From positions 62,001 to 126,000 of the forward strand of contig CAZEHA010000002.1 in assembly GCA_964511665.1 (NCBI GenBank): DNA of 64,000 bases, written 5' to 3'. Positions 1 to 8,829 of the stretch are shown in pieces. Each line of letters begins with the position of its first letter. Positions within the stretch are counted from its first letter, which is position 1. The notes beneath the pieces were generated by a model, which was not told the DNA's origin, did not search any database, and saw only the letters and a list, made by a program, of their open reading frames with translations. Position numbers and translations under genes: made by a program. This DNA is from JAGOEF01 sp964511665 (GTDB lineage: Bacteria > Bacteroidota > Bacteroidia > Bacteroidales > ML635J-15).

Positions 1-85
1 ATGTGTTATGATGTGTGCTTCAGATAAATGTGATATAGGTCACAAAACAACTAAACACCGTATATTTTAGCATTTTAATTACATC

Positions 86-127
86 ATTGTTTTTTCTGAA
101 TTGTTTTTTCTGAATTGCTTTTTCAGT
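86..127. repeat. Three tandem copies of a 14-base T-rich unit
   Basis: Two exact copies of ATTGTTTTTTCTGA at 86-99 and 100-113 are followed by a degenerate third copy at 114-127. The repeat lies about 60 bases upstream of the predicted promoter of the first gene. It is most simply read as replication slippage. The rest of the first 257 bases shows no gene. Confidence 0.75.
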
Positions 128-186
128 AATGAAAGTAACAGCACCTGAGCTTGTTATACGATTCTTGATGAATATTGAATGTCCGG

Positions 187-218
187 TTTGTATTTATGCA
201 TAATAAAAACTATATTTA
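187..218 (+). promoter_or_regulatory. Probable promoter of the first gene
   Basis: TTTG at 187-190 and TATATTTA at 211-218 are separated by 20 bases. This matches the Bacteroidota consensus except for the last base (A instead of G). The implied start of transcription, near 224, leaves a leader of about 34 bases before the ATG at 258. Confidence 0.5.
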
Positions 219-257
219 CATGTTAATTTTTTTACAACTAAAGCAAACTTTCTACCT

Positions 258-1286
258 ATGAAGAAGCTATTATTCATTATTTGTTTGTTAAGTGTGGTTT
301 TCAATTTGTATGCACAAAAAACTTTAAGCAAAACAGAAACGGGCTATGTTAACGAAGCCAAATCGAATTTACAAGTTGCATTAACTAAGCCCGATATGTC
401 AGATGCAGAGCGAGTGGCATTGATAAAACGCTCGGCCATTACGCTAAAGGAATATGGGCAAGCATCTATTTGGCCCACAGGTGATATTCCATTGCAAGTA
501 TTTATGGATCAACAATTTGAGCAATGCAAAGACGAAATAGCTGCCATGTCAGACTGGGTATTAAAAATGGAGAATCAAAGTTTAGATCAAAAAATAAAGC
601 TAATAAATTCAATGCAGATTGAAGTCATTGAAAACCAGATTCAGATGCTAATACCGGGTAGCACTCCCGTGCAGTTGTCGGCCGATGTTGTAAGCTCGGT
701 TTTTGGCATCAATATCGTTCAAGGCGTTACCGGAGGAAAACGGCAAGATGCAAAAGATTTGGTTGAAAAGTTTAAACTTTTGGCCGAACGCAGAGAACTT
801 GTGAATCACATCAATGTGTTAATCGACCACCATCGTGAATCGCTTCGTTTGATAGATGCCGACAGAGATATGCTTCGACAGAAAGTACCAGGCTGGAAAA
901 AAGCATTTGTTGATGCTTACAACGGGGCTTTTACATTTAAAGGATATGAAGGAGCATTGCTGGCCGGCGATACCCCTGTGGTAAAATCAAATTCAATAGA
1001 GGGAGTCTGGAAGTTCGGATATGAGCATACCGGTTATTTTTATTGGACATTTACATCGAATGGTGAATTTGTTTTCGAAGACAAAATGAACGATGGCGAC
1101 ACCGAAACCGGAACATATTCGGTAAGTGGGAATACATTAAGATTGGTTGGTCCGGTGGGCCAATGCGAAAAAATTGAAGGTACATACACTTTTGTAATTG
1201 AGGGAAACGAGTTGGAGTTTAAAAAAATAGAAGACCCGTGCATGAGCCGACGAATGACATTAAATCATATCTGGGAAAGAAGATAA
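258..1286 (+). CDS. Exported protein with C-terminal lipocalin-like domain
   Basis: A 342-residue protein that opens with a clear Sec signal peptide (about residues 1-19, cleavage after LYA before QK). Residues 20-235 are charged and mostly helical, with no family I recognise. The last hundred residues read like a lipocalin-type small beta barrel: a phrase beginning IEGVWKFGYE, then alternating strands with GTYS and LRLVGPV, as in many Bacteroidota 'lipocalin-like domain' proteins. It is probably periplasmic or outer-membrane associated. The predicted promoter lies just upstream and a small lipoprotein gene follows 60 bases downstream. The domain assignment rests on strand pattern alone; the function is unknown. 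Confidence 0.6.
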   Translation: MKKLLFIICLLSVVFNLYAQKTLSKTETGYVNEAKSNLQVALTKPDMSDAERVALIKRSAITLKEYGQASIWPTGDIPLQVFMDQQFEQCKDEIAAMSDWVLKMENQSLDQKIKLINSMQIEVIENQIQMLIPGSTPVQLSADVVSSVFGINIVQGVTGGKRQDAKDLVEKFKLLAERRELVNHINVLIDHHRESLRLIDADRDMLRQKVPGWKKAFVDAYNGAFTFKGYEGALLAGDTPVVKSNSIEGVWKFGYEHTGYFYWTFTSNGEFVFEDKMNDGDTETGTYSVSGNTLRLVGPVGQCEKIEGTYTFVIEGNELEFKKIEDPCMSRRMTLNHIWERR

Positions 1287-1345
1287 GCTCCCCCCCCTAT
1301 TGAATCAGTGCTGATAAACCATTTTTTCACATTAATAAACAAATT

Positions 1346-1708
1346 ATGAAATCAACACACAACATTCTGAGAATCGCACTATTTGCATGTATAGTTTTTT
1401 CGATGCTTGCAATAAGTGGATGTAAAAAAGAAAGCTATATGGTGAAGTATGAAGTAGTATGTTCACCCGATGGCTTTATTGTAAGCTATATGAATTCACT
1501 GGGCAGTTTGGCTCAGGCAGAAATTGGAACCGGCACCTGGTCAACTACTTTTGAGGCCGAACCCGAAACTTATGTTCAGCTAACAGCAATGGCCGACAAC
1601 GAAAATGCTACCATTACCGTTAATATTTATCACGACGAGGTGTTGTTCAAAACACTAAGCAGCACAGGCGATTTTGCTGTAGTAAGTGTGTCGGGGTTTT
1701 TACCATAA
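1346..1708 (+). CDS. Small lipoprotein, MmpS-like fold possible
   Basis: A 120-residue protein with a lipoprotein signal peptide ending in a lipobox (AISGC, lipidated Cys about residue 26) followed by KKE. The mature part is all short beta strands: YEVVC, GFIVSYMNS, GTWSTTFEA, TYVQLTAMAD, ATITVNIYHD. That order (a tissue-like strand pattern with VNIYHDG-type ending) resembles the MmpS/Ig-like small lipoproteins annotated in many Bacteroidota. It probably sits in the outer membrane or periplasmic leaflet. It may be cotranscribed with the preceding gene. Function unknown; the fold is an inference. Confidence 0.6.
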   Translation: MKSTHNILRIALFACIVFSMLAISGCKKESYMVKYEVVCSPDGFIVSYMNSLGSLAQAEIGTGTWSTTFEAEPETYVQLTAMADNENATITVNIYHDEVLFKTLSSTGDFAVVSVSGFLP

Positions 1709-1866
1709 TCGCAGTGCCGACGTTGGGCTGTAATCAATACGTTTTGCTTATTCAAAATTTACAAAACTACCGATAGCTAATAATTAACTCTTTAATCGCA
1801 AGCACTTAAAGAAAAAGTCGTTATGTTTCGATTATTGTTTGTATTTTGTGGCATCAAACTATTACT

Positions 1867-2544
1867 ATGAATTATAACTGTAGTTTTTGCGAATATAAAT
1901 CAACAGCAGCAAGTAAGCTAGAGAAACATGAAATTGAAAAGCTTGGTGCAAATTGCCTTAGCGTGAAGTTCAAAAAGGGCGACACAATTATCCGTCAGGG
2001 AACCTACTCAACCAATGTTGCATATTTAAAAAAAGGAGTAGTAAAAATTCACATCGAAGGGCCTTACCACACACAGGTGGTGCGCATTGTTAAACCCCGC
2101 AATTATCTGGGCTTACCCACCACCTTCGGCGATAAAATAAACCAATACTCGGTGAGCGCTATCGAAGAATCGGAAGTTTGTTTTATCGACATCACAGTGT
2201 TTAGAGCTTTGCTACACAGCAATCCCGATTTCAGCAATCAAATATTAATTGAGCTTTGTCGTGGAGAACTTGAATCGTACCAAAAATGTGTAAACCGCAC
2301 GCAAAAGCAGGTACGCGGAAAAGTTGCCGATGTGATTCTCGATTTTGCCGATAATATTTATCAAAGCGACAGTTTTCTGCTTAATATCACACAAGAAGAT
2401 ATTGGAAATTTGGTGGATGCCACTCGTGAGAGCGTTTCGCGAGTGTGGGCAGAATTTATTAAAGACGAAATTATTAGCGTTGACGGGAAGCAAGTAAGCA
2501 TTGTAAACAAAGAAGCACTTCGGAATATGAGTCGATTGGGATAA
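1867..2544 (+). CDS. FNR-like Crp/Fnr transcription regulator with CxxC N-terminus
   Basis: Crp/Fnr family regulator of 225 residues if started at 1867; an ATG seven codons upstream is also possible. An N-terminal cyclic-nucleotide-type effector domain (about 25-140) is followed by a C-terminal winged helix whose recognition helix reads TRESVSRVW, with the E..SR pattern known from FNR-class proteins. Cysteines stand at residues 5, 8, 30 and 105. The CxxC, the third Cys and the late Cys (in SEVCFID, at the position of the FNR ligand before its dimer helix) resemble the four ligands of an oxygen-sensing [4Fe-4S] cluster. FNR function is inferred; the family itself is clear. Confidence 0.85.
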   Translation: MNYNCSFCEYKSTAASKLEKHEIEKLGANCLSVKFKKGDTIIRQGTYSTNVAYLKKGVVKIHIEGPYHTQVVRIVKPRNYLGLPTTFGDKINQYSVSAIEESEVCFIDITVFRALLHSNPDFSNQILIELCRGELESYQKCVNRTQKQVRGKVADVILDFADNIYQSDSFLLNITQEDIGNLVDATRESVSRVWAEFIKDEIISVDGKQVSIVNKEALRNMSRLG

Positions 2545-2557
2545 GGTATTACACAAA

Positions 2558-3781
2558 ATGATAAAACCTGCCTCGTTGCTAATGATAAAACTGCAAGCGT
2601 TTGCAGTACAACATAAAATATGGCTTCTTGTCATATTCATGGGGGCTGTCTTAATTCGATTTGCGTATCTGAATTTTATTAACTGGGATACCGGGGCTAT
2701 TTCGAATGCGGAACCGGGACTAAAAATATGGCTCGACAGCGAACGCTACACCGAAGGTGCCGAACGCCTTATAAACAGACAGGGGCTAATTGGTCGCGAG
2801 CATCAGTTTACCGGATACATTGGGCTGATAGCAATTACACAAATCATACGATTACCTCTGTATAGCATGGCTATTATACAAATTATTGTTGCTCTGGTTG
2901 CTTCTGTGGCCTTAGCACACAGTGTTAAATTGATGAGTGGCTCGATATCTGCAGGATTAATTGCTTCTGCCCTGTTTTTATGCAATCCGTTTATTACAAG
3001 CTGGCATATTTACATCATGACAGAGTCGCTGTACACCTCATTTGTAATCATTTCGTTTTGGAGCCTTGCCCGTGTTGTGATTCATCGAAAAGCACGCGAC
3101 TACATACTTTCGGCTCTTGTACTGGCCATAACTGTTTCGCTACGACCCAATGGATGGATTCTTATTCCCATATTTACCCTTAGCTATATCTTAATCTTAG
3201 GGTTGGCTGTACGGTATAAAATTCTAATCGCAGCACTTATTTGTGGGGGTTTTGTGGTTACTGCCGGTAGTTTAAGCGTAGTGCGCAACAGTATCGAAAT
3301 TACCACACCCATCGATAATTTACAGCGAGGCATCACAGTATGGGGTCACGATGAACTTAACCTATCCATGCCTCAGGAACCGGAATTATCAGATGCAGGC
3401 TGGACAGCCGGTTATCGGTATGTACTGAAACACCCTTTGGCAAGTATGAAGCTGGCTGCGGCAAGAGCTGCCTACAGCATAGGTCACATACGCCCCTATC
3501 ATTCGGCTCGCTACAAACTTCATGTACTTTTATGGATATTACCGGCCTATTTATTTTCGTTATTTGCAGTGTACCACTATCGCAAGAATCCGTTATTGTG
3601 GATATCTCTGGCATTCATTGGAGGTCACCTGTTGGTTATAGCCTTAAGCTACGCTGAGCACGATTCGCGATTCGACATTTATATATTGCCTATGTTCTAT
3701 ATGCTGGCTGCTGCCGGATTGGCGAAACTATTCGTAATACCACCAACCTCCATTAAAAGCCGAGGGGTCGAGACCAATTGA
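2558..3781 (+). CDS. Polytopic membrane glycosyltransferase, GT39/ArnT-like
   Basis: A 407-residue integral membrane protein with roughly nine to ten hydrophobic segments. Between the first two segments lies an acidic extracytoplasmic loop with a WLDSERY motif, followed later by HIYIMTESLY. Such D/E-containing loops are typical of polyprenol-phosphate-sugar transferases (GT39/PMT_2, GT83 ArnT). These enzymes move a sugar from a lipid carrier to lipid A, protein or glycan outside the inner membrane. ATG 2582 is a possible later start. The gene begins 13 bases after the FNR-like regulator, and its last 54 bases overlap tail to tail with the DUF4249 gene on the other strand. Substrate unknown. 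Confidence 0.65.
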   Translation: MIKPASLLMIKLQAFAVQHKIWLLVIFMGAVLIRFAYLNFINWDTGAISNAEPGLKIWLDSERYTEGAERLINRQGLIGREHQFTGYIGLIAITQIIRLPLYSMAIIQIIVALVASVALAHSVKLMSGSISAGLIASALFLCNPFITSWHIYIMTESLYTSFVIISFWSLARVVIHRKARDYILSALVLAITVSLRPNGWILIPIFTLSYILILGLAVRYKILIAALICGGFVVTAGSLSVVRNSIEITTPIDNLQRGITVWGHDELNLSMPQEPELSDAGWTAGYRYVLKHPLASMKLAAARAAYSIGHIRPYHSARYKLHVLLWILPAYLFSLFAVYHYRKNPLLWISLAFIGGHLLVIALSYAEHDSRFDIYILPMFYMLAAAGLAKLFVIPPTSIKSRGVETN

Positions 3782-4720
3782 GTCGATACTGATGGTATAA
3801 CCACCCACAATGCCCATACCTCCTTCTACATTGCTGAATACAAATACAGGTTCGGCAAACGGATCGCCCTGAGCACTATAATGCGCCGAAAGAGTTCGCA
3901 TATACATATAGTAAGCCCTGGTAATGCTTTTCAGATGCACATTCAATGTCATTTCTTCACCATAAGCCCATATATAAGTTGTAGCCCTTATTTTATAAGG
4001 CTTGCCATTAATCAGTTCGTCGGTAAAAACAAGGCCACCTCCGTAATTACTCGATATTGCCTCTAAAATAATATCGTTAGAGTTCAAATACACAGGCTCG
4101 TAGCGCTCAACCATAGTGTATATACCCCATGTGGTATCAACTATTACCGTGTCGGCATTCTGATACAGTGTATCGATAGAAAAACCCCAGGGGTCGTATT
4201 CCTCGTAGGTATATCGCAAAAAAGCCTCCAGCATATAGTAATTAGATTCACCAGCCGGATCGCTAAAGCTAACGTCGAATGCCAGCATTGCCTGACTGTA
4301 TTCGTCTTTTATAATTGTTGTGTCGAGACCGGTTATGACAACAGGTAAAGGCAAATTACACATTGCCGAAATATCATCGAAGTTCTCGGCCGATGCTTCA
4401 ATACGATAGGTTTTCCCCAGTTTGGGAGTATATGCAGTGGTATACTTTCCCGTAGCCACATGCTGTAGCTGAGCCACCTCAACATCATCTTCGTATAGTT
4501 TTACCATAGCATTGGTAATGCGCACCACCTGATGATTATCGAGAATGTGCATACTGCGCGACAATACAATGCTTACACCCGAATCGGGAGTTATCAGGGC
4601 ATTCATCACAAGGCGCGGCTCAGTTGCTTCCAAATCGATTTCGATAATTTTCTCGCAGGCATACCCCAACGATAAAGCCAACATAATAACAATAAGGCTT
4701 ATTTTATGTAAACGTTTCAT
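3728..4720 (-). CDS. DUF4249 lipoprotein, partner of TonB receptor
   Basis: A 330-residue lipoprotein with signal peptide and lipobox LGYAC (Cys about residue 22). It opens with the DUF4249 phrase EIDLEATEPRLVMNALITP and continues as beta-rich sequence ending in GMGIVGGYTI...DSIG, all typical of the family. DUF4249 proteins are surface or periplasmic lipoproteins of unknown biochemical role encoded directly after carboxypeptidase-domain TonB receptors. Here the gene starts 4 bases after the receptor's stop, so the two form an operon. By analogy with SusCD-type pairs it may help capture a substrate; that is inference. Its 3' end overlaps the GT39-like gene. Confidence 0.85.
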   Translation of the reverse strand: MKRLHKISLIVIMLALSLGYACEKIIEIDLEATEPRLVMNALITPDSGVSIVLSRSMHILDNHQVVRITNAMVKLYEDDVEVAQLQHVATGKYTTAYTPKLGKTYRIEASAENFDDISAMCNLPLPVVITGLDTTIIKDEYSQAMLAFDVSFSDPAGESNYYMLEAFLRYTYEEYDPWGFSIDTLYQNADTVIVDTTWGIYTMVERYEPVYLNSNDIILEAISSNYGGGLVFTDELINGKPYKIRATTYIWAYGEEMTLNVHLKSITRAYYMYMRTLSAHYSAQGDPFAEPVFVFSNVEGGMGIVGGYTISIDSIGLDPSAFNGGWWYYE

Positions 4721-4724
4721 GGTC

Positions 4725-7094
4725 TTAGAATTTTAATGAATAACGAATCGATGGGATTATCGGGAACAAGCTCACCTGCTTCAGCACACGCTGCCCCCAA
4801 TTGTTGTAGCCAAAATACAAGTAAAAAGGATTTTGCCGGCTGTAGGCATTATACAGTCCAACACTCCATGTGCGAACTCCGAGTTTGTTCTCTTTATGAA
4901 AATTCGCACTTATATCGAGGCGGTGATATGCAGGTGAGCGATACGAATTACGTCCATTGTAGTGTTCTATTTCACTTACATAATAATAATATCCCTCAAA
5001 TATGTTCCCAATGTCTTCGTAGCGTGCCACTCCCAAGGTAATGGCATTGCCCGTGCCATACACCCAAGTGGCTCCAAAATCAATGTTTTCGCTGTATTTA
5101 TACAACATCACAATTGAGATGTCGTGCCGGCGGTCGTACTTGTATGGGAAAGGCTCTCCAAAGTTCAGGTTCTCGAACTGGCGCCACGACCACGACAAGG
5201 TATATCCAATCCAACCTGTGAGTTTCCCAATATTCTTACGGGCCAGAAATTCAACACCATACGACCATCCATTACCAATTTCCAGTTTCGACTCCCATTG
5301 TTCACCGATATCAAAAAAGCTGGCACCTTCTTTATATTCTATCAGATTGTTCATGGTTTTATAAAAACCTTCGAGCTGAAAATCCCATTTGTCTTTATAA
5401 TTATAGGCAAAGCCTATTGCGCCTTGATAGCTACGTTGTGGTGCAATGCTGTCGGTTGAAGGAAGCCATAGATCGGTTGGTAATCCGATTGTGCTGTTTG
5501 TTAGCAGGTGAATGTATTGATCCATCTGAGTGAACGCTGCTTTTATCGAAAACTTCTCGCTGGCCAGATATCGGGCCGAAACCCTGGGTTGCCATGAATC
5601 GTACCACTTATTTTTCAGAAAGAAACCCGAATAATGCACTCCAATATTCGCCTTAAGTCGTCCTGTAACTGAAATATTATCGTCGATGTAGGCATAATAC
5701 TCATTGGCATATATCGCTCTGTTTCCAAATGTCTGACTCAACGAAATGGTATCGAGACTTTGCTTATAAGTTGATACGCCGGGTTTAAAGGTGTGGTACA
5801 GATAATTACCGCCAAATCGGATTTCGTGTTTAGGGGTTGGATAGTAGTTAAAATCGAGTTTGCCACCTATATCAGTTATACCCGAGAAATAATCGTAATT
5901 ATAGCTGGCAGTGCGACGGTTGCCACGCTGCTCACTATATTCCATATAGGTATCGAATACATAATCAGAATAAATTAAAGTTGTATTGGCAAACAAGCGT
6001 TTGCTGAACACATGGTTCCAACGCAATGCGGTGGTAATGTTACCCCAATATAGCCCGGTGTTATTCCGCACCGTATTGATGGTATCGAGGTACAAATATT
6101 CATCGCGGTCGTTTACGTAAGCTTTATCGCGTCCAAGATAAGCACTAACAAATACTCTGTCTTTGGGCGAGAATGTATGGTTCAGCTTTATGTTGGCATC
6201 ATAGAAAAAATATCCGGCACGCAGTTGCGATGAACTTCCGGCAGCCCTGTTGATAGCAGCTATTACCGGGGCAGCCAACACATCGATATAGGTGCGTCTG
6301 GCACTAATGATAAACGAAGTTTTATCTTTAAAAATTGGGCCTTCGAAAACGAACTTGGAGGCAACGGTTCCTATTGATGCTTCTCCGGTAAACTTTCGCA
6401 TGTTCCCTTCTTTTAAGCGAATATCGACAACCGATGATAAGCGTCCTCCGTAAGGAGCCGGAAAACCACCTTTTATCAGTGAAACATTCGATATGGCGTC
6501 AGGGTTAAACACCGAGAAAAAACCAAACAGATGATCGGCATTGTACACCGGCACGCCATCTAATAATATCAGATTTTGATCGGGTCCGCCACCACGAACA
6601 TACAAACCACTGCTACCTTCGCTCCCCGACTGCACTCCGGGCATCAGTTGCAGGGTTTTCATCACGTCTGCCTCGCCCATAAACACGGGAAGTTTTTTAA
6701 TCTGGTTCACCGGCATTTCGATAATGCTCATTTGTACGTCTTTTACCACCTGATCGGCCTTGCGGTCGGTAATAACCACTTCGGCAAGCTGAATTACCGG
6801 GTCAAGTTTAATGCTAAGCTGCACATCACGGTCGAGAAAAAACTTAACATTGTAGGCCGTGTAACCAATATAGCTAACCACCAAATCAACCGAATCGGAC
6901 TTCAGGCTAAGGCTGAAAAACCCATATTCGTTCGAAATACTGCCTTGACTGGTCTTTAAATCGTATATGTTTGCCGAATATAACTTCTCGCCCGATGCTT
7001 TATCTTCGATATAGCCCGAGATAGTAAATCGTTGGGCAAAACAAATTGCAGACACCGTTAGCAACACAAAAAACAATATGATTCTTTTTACCAT
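4725..7094 (-). CDS. TonB-dependent receptor with CarboxypepD-like domain
   Basis: A 789-residue outer-membrane receptor. A signal peptide (residues 1-20, ending CFAQ) precedes a carboxypeptidase-regulatory-like domain (about 22-105, ISGYIEDKASGEKLYSANI). The plug follows (about 115-235), with the phrases VRGGGPDQNLILLDGVPVYN and GGRLSSVVDI, then a beta barrel of about 550 residues ending in ...PSIRYSLKF with the terminal Phe usual for outer-membrane barrels. It imports an unknown ligand using energy from TonB. It is followed at once by a DUF4249 gene. A paralogous receptor/DUF4249 pair lies at 23.9-27.2 kb. Substrate cannot be told from sequence. Confidence 0.92.
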   Translation of the reverse strand: MVKRIILFFVLLTVSAICFAQRFTISGYIEDKASGEKLYSANIYDLKTSQGSISNEYGFFSLSLKSDSVDLVVSYIGYTAYNVKFFLDRDVQLSIKLDPVIQLAEVVITDRKADQVVKDVQMSIIEMPVNQIKKLPVFMGEADVMKTLQLMPGVQSGSEGSSGLYVRGGGPDQNLILLDGVPVYNADHLFGFFSVFNPDAISNVSLIKGGFPAPYGGRLSSVVDIRLKEGNMRKFTGEASIGTVASKFVFEGPIFKDKTSFIISARRTYIDVLAAPVIAAINRAAGSSSQLRAGYFFYDANIKLNHTFSPKDRVFVSAYLGRDKAYVNDRDEYLYLDTINTVRNNTGLYWGNITTALRWNHVFSKRLFANTTLIYSDYVFDTYMEYSEQRGNRRTASYNYDYFSGITDIGGKLDFNYYPTPKHEIRFGGNYLYHTFKPGVSTYKQSLDTISLSQTFGNRAIYANEYYAYIDDNISVTGRLKANIGVHYSGFFLKNKWYDSWQPRVSARYLASEKFSIKAAFTQMDQYIHLLTNSTIGLPTDLWLPSTDSIAPQRSYQGAIGFAYNYKDKWDFQLEGFYKTMNNLIEYKEGASFFDIGEQWESKLEIGNGWSYGVEFLARKNIGKLTGWIGYTLSWSWRQFENLNFGEPFPYKYDRRHDISIVMLYKYSENIDFGATWVYGTGNAITLGVARYEDIGNIFEGYYYYVSEIEHYNGRNSYRSPAYHRLDISANFHKENKLGVRTWSVGLYNAYSRQNPFYLYFGYNNWGQRVLKQVSLFPIIPSIRYSLKF

Positions 7095-7156
7095 AAGATT
7101 GTGGGTTCAAAAAAAGATTAACTCCGAATTACTTTAAATATTATGTAAAGAAATAA

Positions 7157-7558
7157 TTAATATCCCAATTGCTTTAGATGCTCCATCAATAACTGCGGAC
7201 ATCGCACCGGCTTCATGGTGTTGGCATCAACAAAACATAACCTGATGCGGGCTTCGTTGATTAATTGGTGGCCACGATAGATTTTTTGCTCGAACATCAT
7301 ACTTGCAGTAGGCATTTCATTCAACGATGTTTCGATACGCAGAACATCTTCGAAAACAGCACTGCGCAAATACTGGAGATGCACCTCTACCGCCGGACAC
7401 ACCACGCCCCCCAATTCGATGCTATGATAAGGAAACCCCAGTTGCCGCATAAATTCATTTCTGCCAAATTCATACAACCTAAGGTAATTGGCATAATACA
7501 CCACACCCATTTTGTCGGTATCGGCATATAACACCCTATATTCAATACTATCCGTCAT
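7157..7558 (-). CDS. Acyl-CoA thioesterase, YbgC/4HBT family
   Basis: A 133-residue hotdog-fold thioesterase. The signature YADTDKMGVVYYANYLRLYE at residues 10-29 carries the catalytic Asp and the D-x-x-G-V-x-Y pattern of the 4-hydroxybenzoyl-CoA thioesterase/YbgC class. Such enzymes hydrolyse short- or medium-chain acyl-CoA or acyl-carrier thioesters in the cytoplasm. Length is normal for the family. Its ATG overlaps the stop of the upstream exonuclease gene by four bases (ATGA), so it is translationally coupled to it. The tol-pal genes that often flank ybgC elsewhere are not here. Confidence 0.9.
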   Translation of the reverse strand: MTDSIEYRVLYADTDKMGVVYYANYLRLYEFGRNEFMRQLGFPYHSIELGGVVCPAVEVHLQYLRSAVFEDVLRIETSLNEMPTASMMFEQKIYRGHQLINEARIRLCFVDANTMKPVRCPQLLMEHLKQLGY

Positions 7559-8142
7559 ACTTGATTTTTTTTAAAAATTAGATAAATCTGCCTACAAGCC
7601 CAGGCATCAATAGCAGCATATTGAATTTGTTTGTCGGTAAGGATGTTGTTTTCCCAATTGCTTAACTGCTGGGCTTTGCTGAGGCGTTTTTGCATTACGA
7701 GTGCCACAAGTTTTCTTAAGCTCTTATCGGTAATACCAAAGTTCTCGGCTTCTTTTTGCAAATCGACAAAACCTGCCGGGATAAATTTCTTCACTTTCTG
7801 CAAACTATTCAGGTCATCTTTCACCGCAACACCGGCTTTCACAACATGCTGCTGCGACAACACATGCCTCAGCACAGGAGGTAATCCGATTCGTTGAATG
7901 CGAAAAAGGTAGGTTTGTTCGGCTCCGCTCATTTGCAGCAAAGCCACCCTGTGAGGGTTGGGATTCCCCTTAATAAAATTTGGTTTGGTCTCGGTGTCGA
8001 AACCCCATAGGTTCTCACACACCAAATCAGGTGTAACTTTATTCAGTGTTTTTAAATTATCAACAATAATAATGTTGTCCTTAAAATCTATCTCAGGTAA
8101 CTCATTAATCTGGTCTTTGTTGATAGAGGGTTCAAACTTCAT
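7555..8142 (-). CDS. 3'-5' exonuclease, RNase D-like DEDDy family
   Basis: A 195-residue protein made of a single DEDD exonuclease domain, without the HRDC domains of full RNase D. Visible motifs are Exo I (LWGFDTETKPNF, DxE type), Exo II (AGVAVKDDLNSL) and Exo III with tyrosine (QIQYAAIDAWACRQIY), the DEDDy arrangement. It would degrade RNA or DNA from the 3' end with two metal ions. It overlaps the start of the thioesterase gene by 4 bases and the end of the DUF5063 gene by 11, in an order common in Bacteroidales. Nucleic-acid preference is unknown. Confidence 0.9.
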   Translation of the reverse strand: MKFEPSINKDQINELPEIDFKDNIIIVDNLKTLNKVTPDLVCENLWGFDTETKPNFIKGNPNPHRVALLQMSGAEQTYLFRIQRIGLPPVLRHVLSQQHVVKAGVAVKDDLNSLQKVKKFIPAGFVDLQKEAENFGITDKSLRKLVALVMQKRLSKAQQLSNWENNILTDKQIQYAAIDAWACRQIYLIFKKNQV

Positions 8143-8668
8143 CGTTGTTGTATTTTTGTTCGATAAACATCAACCTGTGTAAGTGCGAAATCAACGTGAC
8201 CAACCTAACACCCCAAAAACTCTCGAAATTTTCGACACATTTTGCCACAGCCCCGCGCATTAAATTATCTTCCCCAATTCTCATGGCTTCCGAAAAATTA
8301 GCTATATCCTGAAAAATATCGGCCCAAAGCTCCGACAGACTAATATTCACATAGTCCTGCGAATTCATCATGGCTGTATCGTAGAGCGCCACATACACAT
8401 CGGCATCACCCAACAATTGTTCTGCCTTATTTTTAACTTTTTCGTACCGGGCAAGACTCACAAACTCGAAATCGTTTTCGTCTTCTTGTTCAATCTCTTG
8501 CTTTTCGAGGAACAAAGCCTTGAGGTACAATAACGAAAGTAATTTTAATGCTATCGACACAAATTGTTCACGTTGTTGATGGGGTGGGTTTTCTGCAAAT
8601 TTCACAAATTCTCCCGACACAGTCAGAAATTCAACTACATGCTTTGAATGAAGCACAGAATGGCTCAT
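8132..8668 (-). CDS. DUF5063 family protein
   Basis: A 178-residue, largely helical, acidic cytoplasmic protein with no signal peptide. The phrase KLLSLLYLKALFLEK followed by an acidic stretch, and the later LSELWADIFQDIANF, are characteristic of DUF5063, which in Bacteroidales sits just upstream of the RNase D-like exonuclease. That is the order here, with 11 bases of overlap. This co-occurrence suggests a shared function in nucleic-acid turnover, but nothing direct is known to me. A probable promoter -7 element lies at 8689-8696. Confidence 0.8.
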   Translation of the reverse strand: MSHSVLHSKHVVEFLTVSGEFVKFAENPPHQQREQFVSIALKLLSLLYLKALFLEKQEIEQEDENDFEFVSLARYEKVKNKAEQLLGDADVYVALYDTAMMNSQDYVNISLSELWADIFQDIANFSEAMRIGEDNLMRGAVAKCVENFESFWGVRLVTLISHLHRLMFIEQKYNNDEV

Positions 8669-8688
8669 AATGACTTGTTTTTTCAGTG

Positions 8689-8696
8689 CAAAAGTA
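8689..8696 (-). promoter_or_regulatory. Probable -7 element, DUF5063-exonuclease-thioesterase operon
   Basis: On the minus strand the bases read TACTTTTG, an exact TAnnTTTG. No TTTG is found at the expected distance upstream, so only half of the promoter is supported. The implied start of transcription is about 15 bases before the ATG at 8668. Confidence 0.4.
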
Positions 8697-8775
8697 ACAG
8701 GTTTTTCGTATAATATATGTAGATTAGAAAAAACTTCACCCTATATGGATAGCCTTGTCGATAAAACTTCAAACA

Positions 8776-8807
8776 TTTGAAAACTATAATAATTTAGCCT
8801 ACTTTTG
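8776..8807 (+). promoter_or_regulatory. Consensus Bacteroidota promoter for the PLC-like gene
   Basis: TTTG at 8776-8779, a 20-base spacer, then TACTTTTG at 8800-8807: an exact match. Transcription would begin near 8813, which excludes a TTG start at 8755 and favours the GTG at 8830. Confidence 0.75.
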
Positions 8808-8829
8808 TTCATTAGCAAAACTATACGAT

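Noticed and set aside
86..127. Possible CRISPR-like array
   Set aside because: The units are 14 bases, contiguous, without spacers; this is a plain tandem repeat.
5041..5459. Plus-strand open frames of over 100 codons inside the first TonB receptor
   Set aside because: They are shadows of the receptor gene; composition and lack of any motif fit an antisense frame.
8755..8829. TTG start at 8755 for the PLC-like gene
   Set aside because: It precedes the consensus promoter at 8776-8807 and would put a long non-hydrophobic lead before the signal peptide.
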